Source of the DNA: Epichloe hybrida
Lineage: Eukaryota > Ascomycota > Sordariomycetes > Hypocreales > Clavicipitaceae
Direction of reading: 5' to 3'
Assembly (NCBI GenBank): GCA_019022495.1
Contig: JAFEKR010000014.1
Coordinates: 1,054,001-1,118,000 of the forward strand
Length of the DNA stretch: 64,000 bases
The position numbers were made by a program, and so were the translations under genes. The notes under the pieces are model-generated. The model worked only from the letters and a program-made list of their open reading frames with translations. It made no database searches and was not told the origin of the DNA. Below are positions 29,960-43,816 of the stretch, piece by piece. Every line of letters begins with the position of its first letter. Position 1 is the first letter of the stretch.

Positions 29960-32250
29960 TCCTTCTATTATTATAAACCTATTATACCTTCCTTATTATC
30001 TTATTAGTCCTCTCCTTCTAAATAATTATTTCCTTTACTAAAATACCTTAACACTATACTAATACTCTTACTCCTATAGCTTTAGCTACTATAGGAGTAG
30101 CTACCCCTACTACACTAATATCCTATTTTATTAGTAAGTACCTTATAAAGGGAAACTCTAATAATAAATAGTATACTATACCTAAAATAGTCTAGTGTCC
30201 CTATAGTCCTTATATTAAATAGGCTCTTACTACTAGTATCTTAAACTATTATCTACCCTAAAGTAAGGAGTTATATTCTCTATATTAGTAGTATTATATT
30301 ACTTATATATAGTACACTAGGCTTCTATTTGCTAACCTATAACTTTAATATGCCCTTAAGGATCTTAAGGCTAAAATTACTATAGGTATATATATTATTA
30401 AGCCTAGAGTCCCTAAGACTATAACTATAAAGAAAAAGATACTTATTTTATTATAAAGATACCGCTATCTTATTAGTTATTAGAACACTCTCCTTAACTA
30501 GGTGTAATTTAACCTAGCTCCTATATGCTTAGCTCTTAGGGCGTCTCTAGCTATAGACACCCTTATAATAAATATAACTAGCCTTAATATTATTCCCTTT
30601 ATTAGCACTAGCCCTTTAGCTAGTTATAGTATAGTATAGTTTATATAATAAGTTACTAGCGTTTTATTCTAGTAAAACTAATAGGTTATTAGTAGCCTAA
30701 ATGCTATATATAAAGAAATGTGTAAATAGTTTACTACCCTTATCTAGGCGCTTACCTCCTATTATTATAGTAGGAACTAATACTATTATTATATTACTAA
30801 GTTAGGTAATAACTCCTTTTCCTATTATTACTAGTAGCTTACCTATCTCCTCTCTAAGTTAAAGTTAGCTAGTTTTCCTCCTAAACACACCCCTAAAAAC
30901 CCTAGAGCTAGCTAGCCTCTAGCTAGAAATAATATTCCTTATTTTAGTAAGACTACTATCCTTACTTACCATCTCCCCCCTTATGCTCTAGTTATACCTT
31001 TACTTATATACACTTTATATACTAACCTTACTTATACTATCTAAAACCTAGGTTATATCCTTAGTAAATAACTCTTTATACTATAACTATTACTAGGTAA
31101 ATATACTATAGTTATATTAGTAAAGCACTAACTCTAAATAAAGGTAGTATATGCCTATATAAACTCTCCTATTAATTTAGATAAAGACTTAGAGAATAAT
31201 TATTCCCCCTAAGTAGTAGTAGTAAACTATAATATATTAGTATCTTAAATATATATATAAGTCTTTATAAGTAAATAAGTTTTCTAAAATTAACTTAGTC
31301 TATTATTATATTATATATCTCCTTATTTTACCTTAAACTTATTAAGGGCCTATGTTTATACTATATTCTCTAATAGTTCCTATATAGGCTATATATAGCT
31401 TACTTACTTAATAAGTATATTATATCTTTTGCCTTAGCTTAGGGCATTCTAAGCCACTAGGATTTGCTTAACCTAATATTCCTTAATAAGTTTATTATTA
31501 CCCTTTATAAGGACTTATTCTAGTCCTAGATAGGAGTCCTAGAGCTTCTAACTAGGGAGAGGGTTCTCTATAGCGTGTTTAATAAGGTTTACATAAAATA
31601 CTAGGTAAATACCTCTTAGGATATTAAGCTATACTATAAGTAATATTAGGACTTCTATAACTATATACTTTACTATTACTTAATTAAGTTTCTATAAGAG
31701 GTAATTAGTTTTAATATTTTTAAGTAAAAGCTATACCTTATCTCTAACCTAGAATTATTTTACTAGCTAACGTAAAGTAAATATAATATCCTACTACCTT
31801 TATTATATATAGGCTATTATGGCTTATACTAGATAAGTACCCTCCTAGAGGTGCTTAAGAAACCACACCACTTACCCCTTTAGTGTTATTATAAAAGCAA
31901 ACATATCTAGTAGTAACTAGACTAGCTCTAGATTATAGCTATATAGTAGCTTATTTAGGCTAACTCCTATTATAGAAAATAGCCTATTATTAATTATAAG
32001 CTAGTAAGTAACTAGATATTCTAGCTAGTTAAACTATAAGAAAGAGACTATAATATATAATATTACCTACACCTCTTAGTTTACTTGCTTAGTGCTACTA
32101 TTAGTCTATAGGTAATATAATGTGAAAAGTAACTAATTAATCCTAACTAAGGAGCATAATATTATCTGAAACTTTCCTAACTAATCTAAACTATAATCTA
32201 TAATAATTAATTAAGAAAACCCCCTAAACCACTACTAAACTATTTTAAAC
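29960..32250 (+). pseudogene. Unexplained coding relic in Gypsy B, opposite to pol
   Basis: On the plus strand, opposite to pol of Gypsy B, a stretch near 31480-32180 reads as protein when TAG/TAA are taken as Gln/Trp, for example LYYKQYQDFYNYI near 31630 and a Cys-containing segment near 31870-31900. It could be an antisense accessory ORF of the element, as reported in some plant Gypsy lineages, or part of an older element lying inside B. I see no repeat boundaries that would prove an insertion. The family is not recognised. Confidence 0.35.
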
Positions 32251-35200
32251 CTCTTCACACATTCCTTAGCTCCTATAAAAGTTATAGCCTTAAGCTAAAT
32301 AAATTTAGAGAGTTAATCTATAATAACCATTAGGTATTATAGCTTTTCTAGGGATAGTGCTAGTAAGTTTATTATAAAGTTAATAGAGATTTATAACTAA
32401 AACTAGTTAGGGATAGGTAAAGGCTTTAGTAAGCCCTAGTGCTATTAATAGCTCTTATAACTACTATAGTAATAATAGTTATAAATAAACCTAGTAATAT
32501 CTTATAATATCCTATCCTAGTAAAACTACTATTATAAGATTTAGAATGTAGTGTTATAGCCTAGGTACTTTACTACTAGTAAATTATAGCATTACTATAT
32601 TAGGGTTATTATAAGAGGCTCCTACGCTAGGACTTAGGTATAGCCCCTAAACTAAAGCGCCCTATAAGCGCTTATAGAATAATTTACTACTTACTCTCTT
32701 ATAAGTGCCTTAATAGGAAACCTCTAGGCCCCTTTCTAGATAGCCCTTAATTAGATACTATATATAGGGTTAGAGATAATAGCCTAGTCTTATAAGGTCT
32801 AAAGGTATTTAGTAGTAAAGAGAACCTTACTAGCTAGTAGTAATGCTATACTACTATTATCCCGCTATCTATCTAGTATTAGTAAGAGCTATATAATAGT
32901 AATAGGTTATAGGATATATCTTATTCTAGAGATTACCCCTTCCTAGTTCTATTTCCTTTAAGAAAGAGCATTAGGCTACTATGCCTATATACTAGGTTTA
33001 TACTAAAGGTAGAAATTAAATAGCATAAGTGTATTTACCTATTAAGCCTACTACTCTAATATTAACTAGGGAGTTATAAAGTACTCTAGGTTCTTATAGT
33101 TTATATAGATTATAAACAGACTAAAAACGCCCTATAGCTTAGCTAACTATGCCTTAAGGCATAAAATAATAGCTAATAATTCCTTATTATAGATTATATA
33201 GTTCTTTTATAAGGTTATAAGGCTAGTAAAGTAGTAAGTAACTAGGTATATAACGCTATCCTAGCCTTACTAGGAAAGGCATCCTCTAATAGCTATTCCT
33301 AAATAATTAGCTTTTACTACTATAGGGAGGTCTAGGTCCTATTATACTAGTACTAGGTATGTGACAAAGGTATCTTTTAGCCTATTAAAGGTATTATTCT
33401 CTTTAGGTCCCTATTAAAAAGGGACATTTCTCTTAGTTAATTATATTAGCAATACTACTAGTTTTAAAAAGTTACTAATAAAGTTATAGTAAAAGTTAGC
33501 AAACCCTAGGAAGCTATAAACCCCCTAAAGTTTCATTAGGGCTACTTACTTCCTAATAGCTATAACCTTTACTAGGTCTAGATAAATAAAATAACCTACT
33601 ATAATAATATATCCTAGGTATTAAACCTCCTTTACTATAAACATAGACTTATTAAGGTCTAAGTATAAACCTATGTCCCTTAGGTAGCCTAATATTAACT
33701 AGACCTTAGCTATATAGTCTTTCCTTAATCCCCCTAAGTAAACCAAGATATTATCTAAGTACGCTATAATAAAGTCCCCTAATACATCCCCTAAGGACTT
33801 ATTAATATAACATTAGAATGTCACTAGTGCACTAGCTAGGCTAAAGGGGTAAACTAGTCACTTAAATAGCCTAAACCTAGTTTAAAACGCTATTAAGTAC
33901 TCCTAGCCCTTAGCAATCTATAGCTTATAAAACGCTATATAAATATTTACCTTTATAAACTAGTATGCCTAGGATAAGGAATAAAGTATTTTCTTAATTA
34001 ATAGGAGAGAATAGTAATCCTATGCTATTATCTTATTAAGAGCGTAGTAATTCACGTAAAAACACTAACCTCTATTAGCCTTTTTAATAAGGAAAACTAG
34101 AGCTATAGCTAATAATAAGCTAGCATAAATCTAACCCTTATCTATTAAGTCTATAATCTAGCGCCTAACCTCTAGAAGCTAGTCCCTTAGTATATTATAT
34201 AGTAGTCCCTAAGGGAGCATTAGTTTAAACCTATCCTAATTCTTACATAAGCGTATATAGTAATTAAGGGACCCCTAATAAGGAGGTAAGCTATTAGCTC
34301 TAGCCTTATTAAAAAGGTCTGTGAAGTTAGCTAACTCCTTAGGTAATATTAATATATCTAGGCTATTAGGTTTTATCTTAGGCACTATAATCTATAGTAC
34401 TATTATTATCTCCCTAAGGCTTATAGTAATAAACATTATAAAAGTGTCCCTCTTATAGTGCGCCTAGCGCGCTTCTATAGTATATAAGGACTTAATAATC
34501 CCCTATACTAAAGACTTTACCTTATACGTAAAGGCTTTAGAGATATATAAGCCCTTTACTACTCTAATAACTAATTACTATTTTACTATATAAATAACTA
34601 TGTTATAATATTCTAGCCATAGCATCCTAAGTATAATGTCTTATATAAGGCCTAGGATAATATATAAATACACTAATAACTCCTAGCTATTAATATCTAT
34701 TCTAGTGCGTACTATATAGGTAATTAAGAAGGTATTCTCCTATATTCTCTTTCCCTTTCTTTTTATTTCTACTATAGTCTAGATATGCCTTCTCTTTAGT
34801 AAATATATAAGCTCTAGGCTAAACTATTTTACTACTAACTTACTTATAGCACTATAATAATTATAACTATAATTAATCTAGATATTAATATAATAATATA
34901 TATTAAAGAGTATAGGAATTAAGAATAGTAATTAGTCTATATATTATACTATATCCTACTCTAACTCTATATAGCTTAAATAGTTATCTTATATTATAGT
35001 ATATAATTAGCCTCCTTACCCCTATATAAGACTTTACTTAGGGGCTACTTATTTTCTATAAGGGGAATATTTACCTTCTTATTTATACTTTCCTTATTCA
35101 CTCTATATAAGTTAATACTAACCTATAGGTAATAAGGTAGGAGAAAGGTATACTCCTAAATATAGTAGTCCTTAGATCTATATTATAGGTAGTATCCCTC

Positions 35201-36300
35201 CTAGTAGTGTTTAGCTAACTTTGCTTCTAATACCTATTTAGCCTATTATATATTTATAGTAAGCTTTAGACCCTTCTCCTTCTTAACTAGCCTATTTTAT
35301 TTTCCTAATTAAGTCCTTACTACACACACCCTAGTTATTAGTATATTACCCTTATAGTTAGTCTAGGGTATAGGTTTAGCTAGCTATGGTTTATATTAGA
35401 ACTAGTACTTATCCTTTATAGTAAGGGCCTTAATATTAACTATAATCTTATAATACTACATAATAGCTATATACTATACGCTTTAGCTAATACCCTAGCC
35501 TATACTAATTTCTCTTAAATGCTTATTAAGCGCTTATTAAAGCTTTACTAGCTTTATATTATCCCCCTAATAATCCCCTCTTACTAATAAGAGCTTCTTT
35601 ATAAAGTAAATAAAGAATGTAAAAAATAGCTCCCCTAGGCCTTATTTTATCTAGTTAAGCTCTATAAGGGCTATCTTCTATCTATATAAATTAGAGAACA
35701 TAGACCTAAGGTATTCTAGGAATTTAGCTAGGTTAAAATTATAAATACTACCTTATTTAAAGAAAGTAGCTACCTAAGACTGGACTTTAGAGAATAGGTT
35801 CTAGTAAATAAATATTTACCTATCCTTATTAGTTCTAATAAAGTCCCTATTTACCTATAGTTTATATTCTATTAAGAACCTTTATATAGTAAATAAGGCC
35901 TTATTACTATTATATAGGTTACCTATAGGGATAGGTTTTTATTTTACCCTAGGTATAGTTAAGGCTAGGTTAGAGGTAGGAGGTAAAGTAAGGTTAACTA
36001 TTAGGGCAGTAAGCTAGGCTATAATAAGTAGTTAAGTTAAAGGTCCTATAGTGTTTATAGCTATGTGTTATTAGAGGCATATAAGCTCCGCTATTTGCTT
36101 ATAAAGCATAAGTTAAAGCGTTTTAAATTAGGCCTATTAAGCTACTAGTAGTGCTATAGCATTAGATAGGGGAGTTATTATCCCCTAGCTAGGTTAGTCT
36201 TATAGTTAAAGCATGTCTATTATATCCCTTAATATATCTATTAGTATTTCTATTATGTCTTTTAGTAGTTATTAAAAAGGACTAAAGGAAATCTCTTAAT

Positions 36301-38340
36301 TATTATAGACTAGCCCCTAGCAGAGTATTGTTTGTAGTGTAGTTAGTGTAGTTTTTAGGAAAAATTTGTATTTATAGTGTAGTTTTTTTTTTCTTATAGT
36401 TAGTGTAGTGTAGTTTTTTTTTTTTGGTAGTGTAGTGTATTGTAGTTTTTTTTTTTATAGTTAGTGTAGTGTAGTTTTTTTTTGCTTGTAGTGTAGTGTA
36501 GTTAGTGTAGTTACTAACTACACTAACTACAAAAACTACAATGTAGTGTTAGTAAAAAAAAAGTGGGCCTTTTTATTATATAATGTTATTATAAGGATTA
36601 AAAGAAAGCTAGTTATATAGAAGCTTTTATTATTACCTATTTTACTTAATTAGTTATAGAATTTATAATATTTACCTTTTTTTAAGAATTTTACTATAAC
36701 TAGGGTTATTTATAATATTATACCTTTTTAATAATACTATTATACTTATTACTTTATTTTACTAATATAACTTTAAGAAAAACCTTCTAATTATTTTATT
36801 TACTATTATTATTAATTATTTTATATTATTATTATTAATTTAATTAAAAAATACCCTAAACTAATATAATTAAATTAAATTAGAAATCTAAATAAATATA
36901 TAAAAGTTAATAGAATATATACTTAGTACTTTAATATTATTATTAATATAATAAGAACTTAAAAAAAGCTTAAACTATTTATTTACTATTTAAACTAATT
37001 AAATATTACTTTAAGCTTTATAATTCTAAAGCTTTAAGAAGTTATATATAGTAACTTTATATATCTTATTATAATAATATATAAAGAAAGAATATAATAA
37101 ACTAATATTTATAATTTATTAATAGATAACTAATAGTATTATTTTAATTACCCTATATAGCTTAAATAAGCTATAAAAAATAATACTAGGACTTAGTTTT
37201 ATATAATATACTATACTTATTATAAAAGCTTTAATAACTTTTATAACCTTAATTACTATTATTACTATAATTACTATTATTTTACTTTTATTATTATTTT
37301 AAAAAAAACATAAAAGAGAAAACATTTTTATAATATTAATATTTTTAAAAACCTTAAAATACTAAGTTATTAAAAACTATAGCTTTTACTATAGTAATTT
37401 ACTTATAATTACTAGTATTTATATTTAAGTTATTTATTTATTATTTATTTATTATTAAACTTTAACACTAATAATATTATAAGTAATCTTAGTAATCTTA
37501 GTAATACTAGTAATATTAGTAATATTAGTATTATAAGCTATTATAAGCTATAATAAGATATAATAAGCTACTTATATTAAGTTTACTAGTAGTTTTTTTT
37601 ATAGTTTTTTTAAAATAAGTAATAATAATAATTTATAGAAATATAAAATAATTTATAGAAATATAAAATAATTTATAGAAATAGTAAATAATATAATAAG
37701 AAGGTTTTTCTTTAAGTTATATTAGGGAAATAAAGTATTAAGTTAAATAGTATTATTAAAAAAGTATAATATTATATATAACCTTACTTAGTTATAATAA
37801 AATTATAAAAATAATATAATATTATAAATTCTATAACTAATTTAATAAAATAGGTAATAATAAAAGCTTTTATATAACTAGTATTCTTTTAACCTTATAA
37901 ATACTAATAACTAATAAAAAGTCTAATACTACATTTGTAGTGTTTGTAGTTAGTGTAGTTTAGGAAAAAAAATTTGTAGTGTAATGTATTGTAGTTTTTT
38001 TTTTTGTAGTTAGTGTAGTGTAGTTTTTTTTTCCTTATAGTTAGTGTAGTTTATAGTGTAGTGTAGTTTGTAGTGTAGTTACTACACTACACTACAAATA
38101 CTACACTACACTACACGTTTTAGTGCAATACTCTGGCCCCTAGGTAACTATAATAAGGCATTAATATAGTATTAAGAGACTTAAGGAGAAAGGAGAAAGG
38201 GTAAGAGGCTATCCCTAGTGGTGCCCCTTATACCCCCTTAGCTACTTATATAAGCCTCCTTTCCTTGCCCTAACTACTTCTACTAGTCCCTTCTCTAACT
38301 GCTATACAAACAATGCTTAGGCAAAGCCTAAGCCCTTACA
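36301..38340 (-). repeat. LTR of Gypsy B, interrupted by hAT copy 4
   Basis: The LTR starts tattatagactagcccctag (TGTTATGG with G-to-A changes), is broken at 36320, and resumes after the duplicated GCCCCTAG at 38144 to end GCCCTTACA at 38340. Bases 36321-38135 are the hAT insertion. Confidence 0.85.
36321..38135 (-). mobile_element. Non-autonomous hAT-like element, copy 4
   Basis: Terminal CAGAGTATTG/CAATACTCTG repeats enclose 1815 bp in reverse orientation relative to copies 1-3. A perfect 8 bp duplication, GCCCCTAG, flanks it (36313-36320 and 38136-38143). Two uninterrupted versions of the target exist in the window, in the B-type LTRs at 25674 and 29315. The interior is colinear with copy 5 and lacks a transposase. 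Confidence 0.92.
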
Positions 38341-40086
38341 TAAATACACTATTAAAATAGTCTAATTATAAAGGTAAACCCTTAATAAATAAGTTACTTT
38401 TACTAAAGCTTTAAAAGAAAATAGTAATTACTAAAGAACTAGTAAAAAAAGAGATACTAATATATAAGAGAAGATATAGTAAGATACCTTTAAGGGAGGA
38501 AAATGCCTTAGTCTTATTATATTAAAGAAAATATAGTAAGATACCTTTAGGGGAGGAAAATACCCTAGTCTTAGTAAAGAGGCTTAGTAAAATACCTTTA
38601 AGAGAGGAAAATACCCTAGCTACTATAGAGAGAGCTCTAGAGGCTAGAGTAGCCTAGTTAAGAGGCTAGTTAGCTACTATAAATCTAGTAAAAGATTAGC
38701 TAAATAAGGGTAATTTCTAGGAGAAAGTAATATATATCTAAGATATTAGCGTAGTATAAGAGATATAGGAGACTATTAAGCTACTAAATCCTTACTAATC
38801 TAGGCTAAATAAACTATTAGTATAATTACTATAAAAGGCATAGGATTAAGATTTAGATTTATAGAAGTAAAATAGTAAGATTAATAATTCCCTAGTAAGA
38901 GGTAAGGGAAAAGCTAGTTTATAGTTATATAGTATAAGGGGCCTCCTAATATACTAAGACTAGGTAATTATTCCCTAGAAGCTTATTTTATAATAGGAGC
39001 TTCTATAGCTATACTATAATAATTTACTAGTAAGTTACTTTAGGACTAAATATACTCTTAAGCTATTAAAGTATTACTTCTAGTAGCTAGGTATAAGTAA
39101 GTTAGTATTTAACTATATTATAAGCTATAGAGTTTACTAGTAAGTAGTAGCTAGAAGGCATTACCTATATAAAAGCCTTAAATCCTTACTAATACTATAG
39201 TAACTATAGGCAAAAATCTTAATAAATTTTATTATAGGATTACTAGTTACTTAAGTAAGTAAATAAGAGACTAATATAATCCTAGTAATTATAAACTAAT
39301 TTACTAAGTACTTTATCTTCTTACTTATAACTATAATAATTAATATAGCTAAACTAGTAAAGCTTTTCTCTAAGGAGATTAAACTAAGGTTTAGGGCGCT
39401 AAAGGGCATTATATTTAATAGGGGATTAGTCTTTATAAGCTAATTCTAGTTAGACTTATACTACTTATTATATATAAAGTAAAGGCTTTTTATAGTGTTT
39501 TACCCCTAAACTAATAGGTAAATAAAAAGAATAAACTAGGTACTTAAGCATTACCTCTAATACTTTATAGCTAATAACTAATAGATATAGCCTAAGCTAC
39601 TCCTAATAGCCTAATTTGCCTATAATAATATAGTAAATAAGACTATAAGCTACTTTTTTAATTACTCTCTTATAGGCTATTTACTTAAGTTTTACCTAGC
39701 TCTTAAGGATAAGACTAAAGAAAGAGAGGTACTAGAAGCTTATATATATATTATAAAGCTATATAAAGTTAAAGAGTAGCTAAAGTAAAACTAGGTAAAA
39801 GCTACTAAGACCTAAGTAAAGTACTATAACTAGTATTACTAGCTATTAATACTAAAAACAGGTAACCTAGTATTACTATTAGTTAAGAATATTAGGCTTA
39901 AGAATATAAAATAAAAGCTAACCCCTAGATTTATTAAACTATTTTAAGTACTTAATACTATAAGAAAATAAGCATATAGACTTATATTACCTAAAAAATA
40001 TAGTTAGCTATATAATATATTTTATATTAGCCTATTAGAGCTATAGAATTACTATAAAGACACTAGAGATAAGGAAATACTAATAC

Positions 40087-41601
40087 TCAGAGCATTGTTG
40101 TATTGTATTGTATTGTATTTTTTGGCCCTTCGATGTATTGTATTGTATTGTATTGTCCTATGTATTGTTAGGGAAAAAAAAAAGTGGAGTATTATATAAA
40201 TTCATTATATAGTAGATTTTTTAAGTAATTTAATTATAGTATTCTTATTCTTATATATAATTTAGTTATTTATTTAAAAATCTATAAAGTTTTAGCTTAT
40301 TTATAAAAGTAAGCTTATTATAGATATTATATACCTTAATAAAGTAATTCTTAGTTTAGTTTATAGAATGATTTTTTTTATACTTTTTAAAGGTTCTTTT
40401 ATCTTAATATCTTTTTTCTTGGATTTACTATTACTTTTATTATATAAAAAAATACAATATAATACAATACAATACAATATAATGTATTATATAATATTAA
40501 GGGTAGTATATATATCTTAAATATATTAGATTTTAAGCGTAATCTAAATATAGTATTCGTATTTTTTTAAATAATTTAGATATTTATTTAAAATTCTATA
40601 AAGTTTTAGCTTATTTAGTAAAGTAAGCTTATTATATATATAGGGTAGCTATATATGGTTTATTTTTATCTTATCTTATACCTTAATTTATTTACTATAT
40701 TTAAAAGGTTTTTTTAACTTTATATCTTTTTTATAGGATTTATTAATGATTTTATTATATAAAAAATACAATACAATACAATATAATGTATTATATGATA
40801 TTAAGGGTAGTATATATATCCTAAATATATTAGATTTTAAGGGTAATTTAAATATAGTATTCCTATTTTTATAAATAATTTAGCAATTTATTTAAAATTT
40901 TATAAAGTTTTAGCTTATTTAGTAAAGTAAGCTTATTATATATTTAGGGTAGCTAAATATTATATATTAGAATATAGGCTTATACTTTAATTCTTTTTCT
41001 ATATTATAAAGGTCTTTTCACTATTCTATTATTTTTTACAGATTTACTACTAATTTCTATACCTTTTTTAGCTTTTATTATAATAATTACCCTAAAGAAA
41101 TTATTTAATATTCTTAATTAATAAGATATTAAATCTAAAGAAAAATATACTAATATAAGTAAACTTTTTAAAAAATATAATAAAATATTTTATCTTAAAT
41201 AAAACTTTCCTAGGTTTAAAAGAATTTTTTTTTAGATTTATAATATACTTTTTTAACTTTATAGGTTTTTTAAATAAAAGAATAAGTAAAAAGTCTATAA
41301 AAAAGTTTCTTAATACTTATCTTAATTAAAAATACTTATTTTAATTTAATAACTAGACTTTTTAATAGTTTATATAAATATAATAAAAAGCTTTATAAAA
41401 GTCTTAGCTATATATATTTTATATAGTTTTATATAATTTTATATAATAAAATTAGCTTTTTTTAAATAAAAGAAAATAGTATTTTAAATATAAAAAAAAA
41501 TAATTTACTATATATTTATATATAAGATATAATTCTCTTATAATAAAGAATATAAATAAAAAAATCAGTCTGAAAAGTGGGTCTAAAAGTGGGGCGCTCT
41601 G
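40087..41601. mobile_element. Second hAT-like element, pentamer-rich ends
   Basis: The left end CAGAGCATTG is followed by repeated TGTATTG-type pentamers (40093-40166). Matching TACAATACAA words occur inside at about 40446-40490 and 40767-40790. A possible right end is gcgctctg at 41594-41601, giving CAGAGC at both termini, but the flanking 8-mers (ctaatact and ctatgtaa) do not match, so the right boundary is uncertain. No transposase is seen inside. It interrupts the end of Gypsy A2. Confidence 0.5.
40195..41050 (+). repeat. Three tandem units of about 304-314 bp
   Basis: The word tatagtattc recurs at 40235, 40549 and 40853, followed each time by the same downstream order: an aaagttttagcttattta block, then taagcttattata. 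Spacings are 314 and 304 bp. Units 2 and 3 are closest to each other (tagtatatatatc(t/c)taaatatattag at 40504 and 40808). The unit boundaries fall near the TACAA pentamer runs. Confidence 0.8.
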
Positions 41602-42029
41602 CTATGTAAGCAATTTATAGCAAATTAATTGAATTAGTCATTTAAGTGGGGCAAATTTTTTTACGTGATACTATTACCCCGCTTCTCTTTTTTTCTCTTT
41701 TCTTTTCTTTTCTTTTCTTTTCTTTTTCCCTTATAAAAATCATAAAAAATCGTAAAAAATCCAAATCATATAGGAAAAGCTAACCTGCTATTCTTACTAT
41801 TGTCCCTTATTGTTCTTCTGATTTAAGTTTCTTTAAAATCTCCTTTTAGCTATAAAAAACCCAAAAAACCCCTAAAAACCCTAAAAAAACCCCAAAAAAA
41901 ACACAGAAAATCATACAAAACAAACAACAAAAAAACACAATAAAAGGAAAAAAGAAAAAAGAAAAAAACAAATTTAGCAAAATTCAGCAAAATATCCGCA
42001 AAAAACAGCAAAAACACCTCTTATTTAAC

Positions 42030-43816
42030 ATGGATTCCTCTTTTTATCCTTCTGATAAATCTTCTTAGCCTATTAGGTCTAGCTAGCCTAGTAATCTTCC
42101 AGGTTTACATGAAAAAGACCTAGAAAATCAGGCTAGTTACAAATTCTCTTTAAAATCATATATATTTACCTATAATTTATTTAATTTTTAGTTATCTAAA
42201 ATTAATTTAAATAAAGAAAGGGTAATTATATGTTTTTGTTTATAGCTTAATTATACTTTTACCTTTAAAAGTAAGGCTAAGAGATTCCAAGCTTCTAATA
42301 GAATATCCTATTATAAGCTAAAGCATAAGGATATTACTACTTCTAAATTAGAAGAAAAACAACCTAGTAAGATAATAAGTAAGTTATATTATCTAATAAC
42401 TATCCTATATCTTATTACTAATATTATAATAGTGCTAGAAATCCAGCCACAATCGCTAGGCTAATTATCTTTAATATCCTTTTTTCCTACTAAAAGGGCT
42501 TGAAATTCTATAATTTCCTTAGAGGAATTTTCATTAGAAAAGGCAATTAATCTAGTTATAAGATTTATACTAGAAAGTAATATTGCTTTTGCTGTTGTTA
42601 ATAGTAACTCCTTTAAAGAATTACTAAATTATTATTCTAGGTAAGTAATGCATTTTTTCTTATACTATAGTCTATAATATATATATATATAAGCTAACTT
42701 AAACTTAGGAATAATAATTTAGCTTCTTTGCTAAGTTATAGAAGTATTGCACATAGAATTTATACTATGTATAATATTTCTAAGCAGCAAATCATCCAGA
42801 AGATCTAATATAATCTTTAAAATCAAGGATCTATATCTATTCAGTTAGATATCTGGACTTCTATTAATTCTAAGTCCTATTTGGGTGTTATAGCTAGTTG
42901 GCTAGACCTAAACTTTAAACTTGAATATAAGCTTTTAGGTAAGTAAATCCTATTATTCTATTATAACTATAAGGTAAGTTATAATTATTATACTAATTAT
43001 CTTATATTATAGGATTTGAATATCTATTAAATTCTCACACTGGAGCTTATATTCATGAATCCTTTAATAAAATGATTTAAGAATATTAGCTTAAGCCAAA
43101 GATAATCTTAAGGTATGTTAGCTATTATCTTTTATATTATATAACCTTTTACTAATAAAATAATACTAGTTTTACTAGAGATAACGGGTCTAATAATAAT
43201 ACTTTTATGTCTTCTTATATTAATAAGAACTATAAAAGTACTATTATAGAAGAACCTTATGATATCCGATGTATAGCATATGTTTTAAATATTGTTGTAA
43301 AGGATATTATAACGAATTTTATTAAATTAATGTCTTCTAAAGAGGATTTAGAAGCTTTTAAGAATAGTGAGTTTTTATATTATTTTACAGAAGATATCTC
43401 TTCTATTAAAGAGAGATAAGATTATAAGGAATTCAAATTCTTAGCAAATGGTAAGTAATTTATTATCATTATTATTAGTATTATTACTAATATTTTCATA
43501 GGAATCCTTAGTAAAGTTAAAAGGGTTGCTATTATTATTAAGAATAACCAAGGATTATATAAGACTTAGTTAAAATCTTTACGTAAGGCAAAAAATGAAG
43601 GCTATATTGCTAAAAATTGCAATATTACAAGAATTCCTTTAGGTAAGTTATCTTTATTATATATATCTTATTTATAATACTAATTATATCTTTAGCCAAT
43701 GAAACTAGGTGGAATTCAACCTATAAGATAATTAATACTTCTTTAGAGCTTAAAGAAGCTATTATTCTTCTTAATAGGGAGTCTAATATTGCAGCTCTTA
43801 AGGATGCTATACTAAC
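42030..43816 (+). pseudogene. hAT transposase pseudogene, 3' part lost
   Basis: An ATG at 42030 opens a broken frame that reads as a fungal hAT transposase. The best blocks are AFAVVNSNSFKELL near 42590-42625 (family FSIVE...F), a DIWTSINSKSYLGVIASWLD-like stretch near 42850-42910, DNGSNNNTFMSSYINKN near 43183-43230 followed by DIRCIAYVLNIVVKD (43260-43305), and TRWNSTYKI near 43705-43730. Several GTAAGT...TAG introns separate the blocks (about 42640, 42940, 43450, 43640). The 70-codon frame at 43207-43419 is the longest survivor in the A+T block. It stops at hAT copy 5, and no continuation is recognisable beyond 45522, so the dimerisation C-terminus is missing. Confidence 0.8.

Larger units (their letters stand above)
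29315..38340 (-). mobile_element. Ty3/Gypsy retrotransposon B (minus strand)
   Basis: The element is bounded by LTRs and by a perfect 5 bp target duplication, TAAAT (29310-29314 and 38341-38345), and lies inside Gypsy A2. Its pol is on the minus strand: the complement of about 34080-33720 reads, with RIP stops, KKANRG...FYVNYYALN and IAYLDNILVYLGG, the reverse-transcriptase core. RNase H and integrase follow toward 32300, and the gag side lies toward 36200. In element orientation the LTR runs TGTAAGGGC...CCATAACA. hAT copy 4 sits in its upstream LTR. About 2.7 kb between integrase and the other LTR is not explained by pol. Confidence 0.85.
25903..40086 (+). mobile_element. Ty3/Gypsy relic A2, host of nested insertions
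   Basis: Gypsy A2 occupies 25903-29314 and resumes at 38346-40086. Reading through RIP stops gives gag with a knuckle near 27180, protease region about 27330, then reverse transcriptase about 27800-28600 with IRPSKSPIS...PILF and YLDNILIF motifs, RNase H to 29314, and after the B insertion integrase up to about 39720, ending with a legible C-terminal block near 40015 (NIFYISLLELQNY). This order is Ty3/Gypsy. The integrase part includes a FYPQTNRQIKRINQVLKHYL-like segment (39495-39560), matching the HPQTDGQTER motif of the family. Bases 25903-26040 are much less mutated than the rest. Its right end is cut at 40086 by another CAGAG element. Confidence 0.85.
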